From assembly GCA_963824195.1 (NCBI GenBank), contig CAWGOJ010000003.1, positions 1-64,000 on the forward strand: DNA of 64,000 bases, written 5' to 3'. Positions 1-8,633 of the stretch are shown one piece after another (within the stretch, counting starts at the first letter, position 1; the number at the start of each line of letters is the position of its first letter). The notes below the pieces were generated by a model. It did not search any database, was not told the DNA's origin, and saw nothing but the letters and a program-made list of their open reading frames with translations. A program made the translations under genes and the position numbers. The DNA comes from Bog-473 sp963824195 (GTDB lineage Bacteria; Actinomycetota; Acidimicrobiia; Acidimicrobiales; RAAP-2).

Positions 1-2
1 CC

Positions 3-3000
3 CCGACGCAGAACGGCTTCGGTGACACGCTCGGCATAGGCGCGCAGGTGACCACGAACGCCACCGGTGGGTACTACCCATCAGGCTCGATGCCATAGCT
101 GACGGCCAGCTTCGACCCGTGGTGGTCGGCCTACGCGAGCAGCCTCACCCTCAGCTACCAAATTGCGAACCAGGAACAGGTGATGGCCAACGACTGGCCT
201 GCCGCGACGTCGGTGCCGCTGACGTCGTTCACCTCGAGTGGAAGCGGTCTGAGCGAGCCGCTGACCATACCGAGCGCCGACCAGACTCCAGATGTCTACG
301 AAGTCAACGCCGACCTGATCGACACGGCAACCGATACGACGATCGGGTCAACCTGCGCCACCTATTCGGTGGGGATGCCCGGCGATACCCTCAACCTGAA
401 CACCTTGGCCTCCGGCCTCGGCTCGGGCGGACCTGCGCCGGTGCGCGGTGTCGAGTTGGCGAGCGAGTTCGGGACCAACCTCTTCCGCGAGCAGCTGGAC
501 ACGTCGACCCTCCTGCCTTCGTGCGTGTCACCGTACACAGACACGACGACCTGCGGGCCGAGCGCCCTCGACTTCTCCAGTTACGACTCCGCCATCGGGC
601 AGGCTGCGGCGGAGGCCGCCGCACTGGGGGTGACCTTCGAGGTGCAGGTGGCGCAGGGCAGCGCCCTCGAAAAGGGCCTCGTCACTTCGGGCCTCTGGCA
701 GAGCCGACGTCCAGGCCATTGCCACTCACTTCGCCACGTCTGCCCCGGACCTGACGTACTTCGAGGCGTGGAACGAACCCAACGACACATGGGGCTCGGC
801 CTCGACCTACGTGAGCGAAGTGCTGGCCCCCTTCTACGCCGGCATCCAGGCCGCCAACGCGGCGACGGGTCGCCATGATCTGGTCGTCGGCGGGACCGTC
901 GTGGGTCCGGAACTGAGCTACTGGCAGCAGATCGCTGCCGCCGGAGGCTTCGCCGATCTCAATGTGGTGGGGGTTCACCCCTATACGGGTTACGACGACT
1001 CCTATGAGGAGGACAACATCCCCGTCTTCTTGCAGGACTTGAAGACACTCATGAGTGACAACGGGGCGGGAAGCGACCCTATCTTCAATACCGAGCAGGG
1101 GTGGTGGTCCGATGGCGACGGCGGCATTCTCCGATGCTGCCGGATGGGCGGCGAGCGCGTTCATGTGGAACAAGTCGCTCGGCATCACCAACTGGAACTA
1201 CTTCATGTACGAGGGTTCATACACAGATGGCGACGGGTCGTTTTCACTCATACAGGGCGCCGATGTTGACGACTACGTCAAGCCCGACGGCATCGCCCTC
1301 ATGACGGTGTCCAACGTTCTTGGCGGTCGTCCCTTCGTCGCCATGGTGCCGACCGGCATTCCCCACACCTACGCCATGGAGTTCGGTCCATCGGCGACCT
1401 CGACGTCGAGCATCGTGGCCATCTGGACGGACGACCTGTCCACCACGGCCGACCTGTCGCTCACCACTGGGAGCGCCACGCTGCCCGTCACCGGCACCCT
1501 CGGACAGGCGAGCAGCCTGAGCGTTGCGTCTGGCACCCAGACGCAACTGGGCATCTCCGGATCGCCCCAGTACATCAGCGTCCCATCCGGTTCGACCTTG
1601 ACCATCGCCGCACCGGAGAGCTTCGGCGCTGACCTGGCGCTCGCGGCTGGCACGACGGCCTCGGCGTCATCGGCTCAGTCCGGTAAGTCAGCGTCCGACG
1701 TGATCCGCTCGACCACCGACATCACAGGCGCCACGGTCCCCGACGCCACCTCGGAGTGGGGAAAGGACTACGGCGGCTGGATTGCCAACGCCAGTGACAC
1801 CAGCCCGACGGTCACCGTCACGTTCCCCAGTGCACACAGTGTCGACCGGGTGCTGGTGTCGACGGCCACCCTCGGAAGTGTCATGCCCGGCCTGCGCGAC
1901 TACAAGGTCCAGCTCGACGAGGGCGGCACCTGGACCACCGTGGCCAACGTGACCAATGAGTTCTTCAACCGGATGGAACTCTTGAGCTTTCCCTCGGTCA
2001 CAGCCACCGGGGTGCAGGTCACGATCTCTTCGATCAACGCCGGAGGTGCCGCGGGTGGTGAAGAGCCCTGGTTCTGGAACTCAAACTTCCTGAACGAAGG
2101 TGCGGTCTATTCGGTCGAGGCATACGGCCCCGGGGGCGGTGAGTCCCCGTCGCAGCAGAACATCTCGTTCACCTCGACGGTGCCGACGTGGTCCAGCGTG
2201 GGTGGCACCTACACGCCGGCGGCGACGGCCACCTCAGGCCTGCCCGTGGCTCTCTCGGTGGATGCCAGCGCCTCGTCGGTATGCGCCATCTCGGCGGGGA
2301 CGGTCTCCTTTCTCGGGGCGGGCACCTGCGTGCTCGACGCCAACCAGGCCGGCAACGCCAACTACGCCGCCGCGCCCCAGGTCCAACAGTCCTTCAGCGT
2401 GAGCGGCACTCCGTCCCCCTCGGCCGACTTCGTTTCCCCCACTCACTCGGGGGGCTACTGGGAGGTGACCGCCGACGGCGGCCTCTTCGCCTTCGGCGAC
2501 GCCGGGTTCTACGGGTCGATGGGCGGCACGCCGCTCAACAGCCCGGTGGTCGCCATGGCGGAGACCCCCGACGGCAAGGGCTACTGGGAGGTGGCCGCCG
2601 ACGGCGGCCTCTTCGCCTTCGGCGACGCCGGGTTCTACGGGTCGATGGGGGGCACGCCGCTCAACAGCGCCGGTGGTCGCCATGGCGGCGACCCCCGACG
2701 GCAAGGGCTACTGGGAGGTGGCCGCCGACGGCGGCCTCTTCGCCTTCGGCGACGCCGGGTTCTACGGGTCGATGGGGGGCACGCCGCTCAACAGCCCGGT
2801 GGTCGCCATGGCGGCGACCCCCGACGGCAAGGGCTACTGGGAGGTGGCCGCCGACGGCGGCCTCTTCGCCTTCGGCGACGCCGGGTTCTACGGGTCGATG
2901 GGGGGCACGCCGCTCAACAGCCCGGTGGTCGCCATGGCGGCGACCCCCGACGGCAAGGGCTACTGGGAGGTGGCGCCGACGGCGGCGTCTTCGCCTTCGG

Positions 3001-3203
3001 CGACGCCGCGTTCTACGGGTCGATGGGGGGCACGCGCGCTCAACAGGCCGGTGGTCGCGATGGCGGCGACCCCCGACGGCAAGGGCTACTGGGAGGTGAG
3101 CGCCGACGGCGGCCTCTTCGCCTTCGGCGACGCCGGGTTCTACGGGTCGATGGGGGGCACCCGGCTCAACAGCCCGGTGGTCGGCATGGCTGTCTCTTCC
3201 TGA
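3..3203 (+). pseudogene. Secreted GH39-like glycoside hydrolase with discoidin, Ig-like and GYW repeats; 5' truncated and frameshifted
   Basis: The open frame enters from the left edge, so the 5' end is missing. An in-frame TAG at 96-98 interrupts it, and it changes frame near 705, 1125, 2668, 2973 and 3035. Joined, it shows a clan-A glycosidase region with YFEAWNEPND (about 755-785, likely acid/base Glu) and IFNTEQGWW (about 1081-1107, likely nucleophile). A discoidin/CBM-like segment follows (about 1690-2130), then an Ig-like/MBG segment (about 2155-2400, ending QQSFSV), then six 42-residue GYWEV repeats to the stop. This architecture suits a secreted or wall-bound polysaccharide-active enzyme, in keeping with the exopolysaccharide genes downstream. 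GH39 is my best guess within clan A. Most breaks are single-base indels and may be sequencing errors; the TAG is not an indel and could be real. Confidence 0.6.
2453..3180 (+). repeat. Six tandem 126-bp coding repeats (42-aa GYWEV...DGGLFAFGDAGFYG units)
   Basis: Units begin at 2453 and 2579 and recur every 126 bp, each encoding GYWEV.ADGG then LFAFGDAGFYGSMGG then PLNSPVVAMA.TPDGK. The middle copies are almost identical at DNA level, which suggests recent expansion or conversion. Copy 5 carries a one-base loss near 2973 and a one-base gain near 3035, and copy 2 ends with an extra base near 2668. Repeats like these are common in exported actinobacterial proteins and resemble beta-propeller-type units; their function is not established. 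Confidence 0.85.
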
Positions 3204-3254
3204 TTCGCGCCGACCTGTCGATAGGACGTGCACCGCCCCACCCGCCGCGACCGC

Positions 3255-3690
3255 CGCCGACCGTGTCACCGTCGACGGCCCGTGCCTCCCAGGGTCATTG
3301 TGGGGTCCTGCCGGACGCTGAGCATGACGCGTTCGGCCGTTGTGCCCGAACCTACGACAAGGACCCGGGTCGTGCTCAGTGAGCGCAGGAAGAGTCGGAG
3401 CACGATGCGCCCGACCATGATGACGCCGATGGCAAACGATGACCGCCATCACGAGCTGGGTGGCGTAGGGCTCGGCCGTTCCGAAGCAGCCATGCAGCAG
3501 CCAGCCGATCGCAGAGCGAGCACGCAACCCCAGCCGACACCGAAGGAGAGCTCGCGCAACTCGAGGAACGAGCTGGGCTGCAGGGGACGGTGAGCCACGC
3601 TGAGCTTGACCAAAATCGAGAGGGTTAACGCCACCGGGAAGAAATCGAAAAGGAGCTGCCACATGCCCATCATCCAAGAGGTGGCGAGAA
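3255..3690 (-). pseudogene. Degraded inverted fragment of a polyprenyl glycosylphosphotransferase
   Basis: On the minus strand this region encodes pieces matching the membrane and linker part of the intact sugar transferase at 6784-8329. Recognisable pieces are HRPLQPSSFLELRELSFGVG, then FGTAEPYATQLVMAVIV in a second frame, then a STTRVLVVGSGTTAERVML-like stretch in a third. DNA similarity to 7080-7480 is high and includes near-identity through the GRAVDGDTV codons, then stops abruptly near 3255. The N-terminal start and the whole catalytic C-terminal domain are missing, so it cannot be functional whatever the frameshifts mean. It is best explained as a truncated duplicate or a remnant of a second exopolysaccharide locus. 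Confidence 0.75.
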
Positions 3691-3809
3691 CATTTGGAAT
3701 CGAAGTCCTTCCGACGTCTTTCTAGCCAAATCCGTTGGAGTCCAGAGGGAGCTCGTCTCCACTCGCAGTTTGGGTCAGTCCCCCGCGGAGAGCCACGAGC
3801 GGCGGCCCG

Positions 3810-4937
3810 CTACAGGTCGATGCCCAGCAACCGCGCACCGTCGGCCACCGGCCGGCCCGCCGTCGCCTCCTCGTCGAGGGCCCGCAGCGCGCCGGGCGTG
3901 TCGAGGTCGTCGTCGAGCGCGGCGCGCACCGCCGCCAGCCCGTCCGAGCCGTCCCCCGCGGGCGCACTGGACCACAGCGCCAGCCGCGCCGCGGCGGCGG
4001 GCATGTCCTCGGCGGTGTCCCAGTCCCAGTCCTCGCGGTAGTGGTGGGCCAGCAGGGCCAGCCGGACCGCGGCCGGGTCCCACTCCTTGCACAGGTCCCC
4101 GACGAAGACCAGGTTGCCGAGCGACTTCGACATCTTCGTCCCTCGAGGCCCACCAGGCCCACGTGGAACCACAGCCGGACGAAGGGCTTGTCGGTCACCG
4201 ACTCGGACTGGGCCGTCTCGCACTCGTGGTGCGGGAAGACGAGGTCGCGCCCTCCGCCGTGGATGTCGATCGTCTCGCCGAGCTCGCGCAGCGCCAGGGC
4301 CGAGCACTCGATGTGCCAGCCCGGCCGGCCCGGCCCCCAGCGCGACTCCCAGGCCGGCTCGTCGGGCAGCGAGGGCTGCCACAGCACGAAGTCGAGCGGG
4401 TCGCGCTTGTTGGGGTCGTCGGGGTTGCCCCCGTGCTCGGCGGCGAGCACGAGCATGTCGGTCCCGCCCGTAGCCGCTGATGCGGCCGAACTCGGGGAAG
4501 GTCGCCACGTCGAAGTAGACCGACGCCGCCCGACTCGTAGGCGTGGCCCGCGCTCGAGCGCCGCGCCGATCAGCGAGAGGATCTCGGAGATCGCCGAGGT
4601 CGCCCGCGGCTCGGAGTACACCGGCAGCAGGTTCAGCATCGCCCATCTCGGCGTCGAAGCGGGCCATCTCCTCGGCCGCCAGGTCGAGGTAGTGCACGCC
4701 GAGCTCGCGGGCCTTGCGCAGGATGTCGTCGTCGACGTCGGTGACGTTGCGCACGCAGCCGCGTCTCGTGGCCGAGCGTCCCGGAGGCGCCGCTGCAGCA
4801 TGTCGAAGTACAGGTAGACGGCGGCGTGCCCGAGGTGCGCGGAGTCGTAGGGGGTGATGCCGCACGAGTACATGGTCACGAGCGGGCCGGGCTCGAAGGC
4901 CACCATCTCGCCGCCGCGCCGTGTCGTAGAGCCGCAC
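3810..4937 (-). CDS. mshC: Mycothiol biosynthesis ligase MshC (Cys:GlcN-Ins ligase), frame broken by several indels
   Basis: A cysteinyl-tRNA synthetase paralogue that joins cysteine to glucosaminyl-inositol in mycothiol synthesis, in the cytosol. The signature CGITPYDSAHLGHA (about 4865-4825) is the MshC version of the HIGH region. GWHIECSAL, HGGGRDLVFPHHE and the KMSKS loop TKMSKSLGNL (about 4140-4110) follow in the family order. The C-terminus is GIDL before the TAG at 3812-3810. Frames alternate near 4920, 4770, 4640, 4550, 4480 and 4145, mostly explained by single extra bases. I place the start at GTG 4937, giving VRLYDTARR as in relatives, two bases after the probable stop of the upstream F420 reductase; the two genes are probably cotranscribed. 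The joined length of about 375 residues is slightly short of the usual 410, because family N-termini are often longer. Confidence 0.85.
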   Translation of the reverse strand: MRLYDTARRRDGGLRARPARDHVLVRHHPLRLRAPRARRRLPVLRHAAAAPPGRSATRRGCVRNVTDVDDDILRKARELGVHYLDLAAEEMARFDAEMGDAEPAAGVLRAAGDLGDLRDPLADRRGARARATPTSRAASVYFDVATFPEFGRISGYGRDRHARARRRARGQPRRPQQARPARLRAVAALAARRAGLGVALGAGPAGLAHRVLGPGAARARRDDRHPRRRARPRLPAPRVRDGPVRVGDRQALRPAVVPRGPGGPRGTKMSKSLGNLVFVGDLCKEWDPAAVRLALLAHHYREDWDWDTAEDMPAAAARLALWSSAPAGDGSDGLAAVRAALDDDLDTPGALRALDEEATAGRPVADGARLLGIDL

Positions 4938-4939
4938 GG

Positions 4940-5592
4940 CTAGATTCCGGCCATCCTGCAGCGTCGAGTGCGCCTTGTGCCGGATGTTCAGGGTGATACA
5001 GACGGCGGTGAAGGCCTCAATGGCCGCCGCCTGGCTCAGGCTCCCGGCGTCGAGCGGCCGCAGCCCGCGCATCAGCTCCACCAGCGCGATCGGTGGCCGC
5101 CGTGGCCTCCGGGTGGTCCGAGCACACCAGCACGTCAGCTTCCAACCCCGATTCGAGGTTTTCCATTTCCGAGGCGGGCAGGTGGTGGAAGGCGGCCGCC
5201 ACCAGGGACTCGGGCAGGGCGGCCTGGACGGCGGCGGCCACCGAGCCCCGCGGGGGGATCAGCGCCAGCATCTCGCGGCCCTCCTTGACCAGGGCGTTGG
5301 CCATGGAGACCACCACCTTGCCGGCGAGCGGCTCCCGCAGCGGCCTCACGGTCGCGATGGCGCTGTCCCAGGGGGTGGCCACGACGACGAGCTCGGCGCC
5401 CGCGGCGCCCGCGTTGTCCGCCCCGTCGAGGGCCAGGTCCCGCTCCGGCCAGCGCGCCACGACCTCGTCGGCCACGCCGACGGCCCGCTCCGCGTCGCGC
5501 GAGCCCATGGTGACCCGCGACGCCGGCCTCGGCCAAGCGGACCGCCACTCCCGCCCGGCGGGGCCCGTCCCTCCGAGAATTCCCACGTGCAC
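4940..5592 (-). CDS. npdG: NADPH-dependent F420 reductase (Fno/NpdG type), frameshifted
   Basis: Transfers hydride between NADP(H) and coenzyme F420. The N-terminus MHVGILGGTGPAGR is the Rossmann NADP loop with the GTGPxG form typical of Fno. TMGSRDAERA, a VVATPWDS segment, KVVVSMANAL and AAFHHLPA follow. The C-terminal part, ELMRGLRPLDAGSL to LNIRHKAH, lies in another frame after a shift near 5095. Two further shifts lie near 5550 and 5520. A last one near 4955 would give a short MAGI tail ending at TAG 4942-4940. The gene diverges from fabI with only 32 bp between starts and leads directly into mshC. Pairing mycothiol and F420 genes is typical of actinobacterial redox metabolism. Confidence 0.8.
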
Positions 5593-5624
5593 GCCCCTAC
5601 CTTCGCATAACCTCGCGGTCGCTG

Positions 5625-6416
5625 ATGGGACTCCTCGACGGAAAGCGGCTCCTCATCACCGGCGTGCTCACCGACGCCTCGCTGGCCTTCGCCGTGGCCC
5701 GGCTGGCCCAGGAGGAGGGGGCCGAGATCGTCCTCTCGGGCGCGGGGCGGGCCCTGTCCCTCACGCAAGCGGACCGCCCGCAAGCTGCCCCACGAGCCCG
5801 AGGTGCTCGAGATCGACGTCACCTCGCCCGAGCAGCTGGCCGCCGCCGGGGAGGCGCTGGCCGCGCGCTGGGACCGCCTCGACGGGCTCCTGCACGCCAT
5901 CGGCTTCGCGCCCGCCGACTGCCTGGGCAACGGCATGTTCGCCGCCGACTGGGACGACGTCTCGGTGGCGCTCAACATCTCCGCCTACTCGCTCAAGGCT
6001 CTGGTCGACGCGTTCCTGCCGCTGCTGTCCGCCGCCGGCGCGCGACGGGGGCGCGTCGGTCGTCGGCCTCGACTTCGACGCCACGGTGGCCTGGCCGCTC
6101 TACGACTGGATGGGCGTGGCCAAGGCGGCTCTCGAGTCCCTCACCCGCTACCTGGCCAAGGAGCTCGGCCCCGACGGCATCCGGGTCAACCTCGTGGCGG
6201 CGGGCCCGGTGCGCACCATGGCGGCCAAGTCGATCCCGGGCTTCTCGCGCCTTCGAGGACACCTGGGCCGACCGCGCCCCGCTCGGCTGGGACGTCCACG
6301 ACTCCGCCGCCGTGGCCAAGGCCTGCATGGCGCTGTTCAGCGATCTCTTCCCCATGACGACCGGCGAGATCGTCCACGTCGACGGCGGGGTCCACGCCGT
6401 CGGCGGCTCCGCCTGA
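5625..6416 (+). CDS. fabI: Enoyl-[acyl-carrier-protein] reductase, InhA/FabI type, frameshifted
   Basis: An NADH-dependent reductase for the last step of the type II fatty acid elongation cycle. The N-terminus MGLLDGKRLLITGVLTDAS matches InhA. The middle reads DVTSPEQL, LLHAIGFAP and NISAYSLKAL in a second frame. The catalytic region YDWMGVAKAALES (Tyr and Lys of the YxxMxxxK motif) and NLVAAGPVRTMA lie in a third. The end APLGWDVHDSAAVAK and TTGEIVHVDGG returns to the first. Shifts fall near 5768, 6045 and 6250, and each is repaired by removing one extra base. Joined length is about 263 residues, close to the 269 of InhA. The start is ATG 5625; I see no strong ribosome binding site. Confidence 0.88.
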   Translation: MGLLDGKRLLITGVLTDASLAFAVARLAQEEGAEIVLSGAGRALSLTQADRPQAAPRARGARDRRHLARAAGRRRGGAGRALGPPRRAPARHRLRARRLPGQRHVRRRLGRRLGGAQHLRLLAQGSGRRVPAAAVRRRRATGARRSSASTSTPRWPGRSTTGWAWPRRLSSPSPATWPRSSAPTASGSTSWRRARCAPWRPSRSRASRAFEDTWADRAPLGWDVHDSAAVAKACMALFSDLFPMTTGEIVHVDGGVHAVGGSA

Positions 6417-6783
6417 CGGCACCTCGGCACCACCGCCTCCGGTACACCCTCCCGGTCGCCCGTACCCGCCGGGTCGCCCGGTCGACCTGCCCGATTGCTC
6501 CCGTCGGTCACGTTAATTGTGCGGAAATTGTGCGACCCCAGGGTCCGAACTGGCCCTAAGGAGGATCCGACGCTCCCGCCTGAATCGCCGGTGGCGCGGC
6601 CCGGCACGGTGGTGTTGGATGGGGGTTCCCCCCTTCCGCTCATCGATCGTTACGGATAACGAACTGCTCCCCTTGGCCAGGAATCTCGTCGCCTCCGACC
6701 GTCCGTCCACCCCCCGCCGTTCCCACGGCATCGGGGGTCAGCAGGCTCGTGCACCCGCAGCCGGCAGTGGCGAGGGGCAGGCG
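6417..6783. other. 367-bp intergenic region upstream of the exopolysaccharide transferase
   Basis: No convincing gene. It contains two direct copies of AATTGTGCG (6515-6523 and 6526-6534), 11 bp apart, and a small GGGGG-TT-CCCCC hairpin near 6617-6629. A good Shine-Dalgarno-like GAGGGG sits just before ATG 6784. Regulatory sequence for the exopolysaccharide gene is the most likely content. Confidence 0.4.
6515..6534. promoter_or_regulatory. Direct repeat AATTGTGCG x2 with helical-turn spacing
   Basis: Two exact 9-bp copies start 11 bp apart, so a protein could contact both on one DNA face. They sit in AT-richer sequence about 250 bp upstream of the exopolysaccharide gene start. No regulator family can be named from this alone. 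Confidence 0.25.
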
Positions 6784-8329
6784 ATGAGCGCGTCGGGTCC
6801 CAAGGTCAAGACCCGCAAACGGAGGGCGGTCCACGCCGTCGCCGGCGAGCCGAACTTCAAGATTCCGGCTCCGCCTCCGGTGCCGCACGACAACGGCCGC
6901 GCCGGCGCTGCCTCCCCGCCCTCTCGCACCCTCAGCGACCGGGATCTCACGCTCATGCAGATCTCCTGCGACTTCCTCTGCGCCTGCATCGCACTCCCCC
7001 TCTCCCTGATCCTCCTCTCGCGGCTCTCCTCGGTGCCGGTGAACGCGCCGGGAGAGTTCCTGACGAACATGAAGGTCGACTCGCTGTTCCCCGTCGCCGT
7101 CGTCGCTCGCACTTGCCCTGGGCGGCGCCTACCGCGTGGCTCACCGTCGCCTGCAGCCCAGCGCGTTCCTCGATCTGCGCGACCTCTCCTTCGGCGTCGG
7201 CTGCGGTTGCGTGCTCGCCCTGGCGATCGGCGCGTTCCTGCACGGCGTCTTCGGAACACCCGAGCCGTACGCCACCCAGCTCGTCATGGCGGTCATCGTC
7301 GCCATCGGCGTCATCACCGTGGGACGCATCGTCCTGCGCTTCTTCCTCCGTCGGCTGACCACGACCCGGGTGCTCGTCGTCGGTTCGGGCACGTCGGCCG
7401 ATCGCGTCATGCTCGGCGTCCGGCAGGAGCCCGCCATGACGCTGGTCGGACGGGCCGTCGACGGTGACACGGTGGACGCCGGTGCGATCGGGAAGGTGAC
7501 CGACCTCCCGGAGCTCTGCCGGCAGCTCGAGGTGCATCGCATCCTGGTGGCGGCCAGCGAGCAGTACTCGGCGGAGTCGCTCGACATCTACCGCCGGCTG
7601 CAGGACTCCGTGCACATCGCGATGGTGCCGCGCTACTACGAGCTGATCAGCTGGCGGTCGCGTCTCACCGACCTCTCCGGCACGCCCTTCCTCGAGATCG
7701 CCCGGCCACACCTGAGCGTGTGGGACAGGTTCGTGAAGCGGGCGTTCGACCTGTGCATCAGCTCGGCGGTGCTCGTGGTGATGTCGCCGCTGCTCCTGGT
7801 CGTGGCCGTCGGCGTGAAGCTGAGCTCGCCCGGACCCGTGTTCTTCCACCAGGTCCGCCTCGGCCGCAACGCCGAGCCGTTCACCGTCACCAAGTTCCGC
7901 TCCATGACCATGGATGCCGAGGCAGCCGGCGACGCAGAGTCCGAGATCGACGATCCCGACCGACCGCTGCACGAGGTGCGCAAGAAGAAGGACGAGACGG
8001 GCCGGGTCACCGACTTCGGGGCGTTCCTGCGCCGGACCGGCATCGACGAGATCCCCCAATTCATCAACGTCTTCAAGGGCGACATGTCCATCGTGGGTCC
8101 GCGCCCGTTCGTCCCCAGCGAGTCCAACGTCGAGGGTTGGGCGACGCGCCGCTTCGAGGTGCGACCGGGCATCACGGGCCTGTGGCAGGTCTCGGGGCGC
8201 AACGACCTGACCCGCAAGGACCTCGTGCAGCTCGACTACCTCTACGTGGCGTCCTGGTCGCTGTGGTGGGACCTCAAGATCATGTTCGAGACCCCCATGA
8301 CGATGGCCCGGGGCACCGGCGCCTACTGA
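6784..8329 (+). CDS. Exopolysaccharide polyprenyl glycosylphosphotransferase (WbaP/CpsE-like), one frameshift
   Basis: Transfers the first sugar phosphate to undecaprenyl phosphate at the inner membrane, initiating repeat-unit synthesis. ATG 6784 follows GAGGGG at good spacing. The first 110 residues hold a Pro/basic leader and two membrane segments (around FLCACIALPLSLILL and LFPVAVVALALALGG). One extra base near 7103 changes frame. Two more membrane segments follow, then a Rossmann-like CoA-binding domain (RVLVVGSGTSADRV), a fifth hydrophobic helix and the catalytic sugar-transferase domain. That domain has SSPGPVFFHQVRLG, KFRSM, RRTGIDEIPQ, SIVGPRPFVP, RPGITGLWQVSGR and the C-terminal DLKIMFET. 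Total about 514 residues, normal for the family. A truncated inverted relative lies at 3255-3690. Confidence 0.88.
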
Positions 8330-8633
8330 GACGGCTCGCCTCGACGGCTCGGCCGATCACCCAGGACACTCTGCAAAACGTTGCGGGTCCATCAGTTGTT
8401 CAGGCGTCCGGTCCTGATCGAGGAGCGCCTGCGCGTGCTGGAGCAGAAGGTCAGATGGGTCGAACGAATCGCCCTGGACCTCCGATGAGCTCCAACCACT
8501 CGTACGACGTCTTGTCCAAGACGAAGAGTGGAGTGCCCGGTCCTTCTACGGGGTATACCGCAGCTCGGCGATCTCTGCTTCGCGCTCATCCTATCGTCGC
8601 CCTCGTCTGATCCGGAGTGGATATGGAGAGCAA
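8330..8633. other. 304-bp gap with no recognised gene
   Basis: Only a short unsupported frame is present (MSSNHSYDV..., about 41 codons from near 8486, no recognisable family). A GGAG at 8625-8628 is the ribosome binding site for the GTG start at 8634. Confidence 0.4.

Noticed and set aside
2453..3180. Regular repeats that might be read as a CRISPR-like array
   Set aside because: The 126-bp units are contiguous, have no unique spacers and encode a clean 42-residue protein repeat.
3810..5592. mshC-F420 reductase natural fusion
   Set aside because: The fused frame arises only with the uncorrected bases; a one-base change gives a normal short reductase tail and a TAG just before the mshC start.
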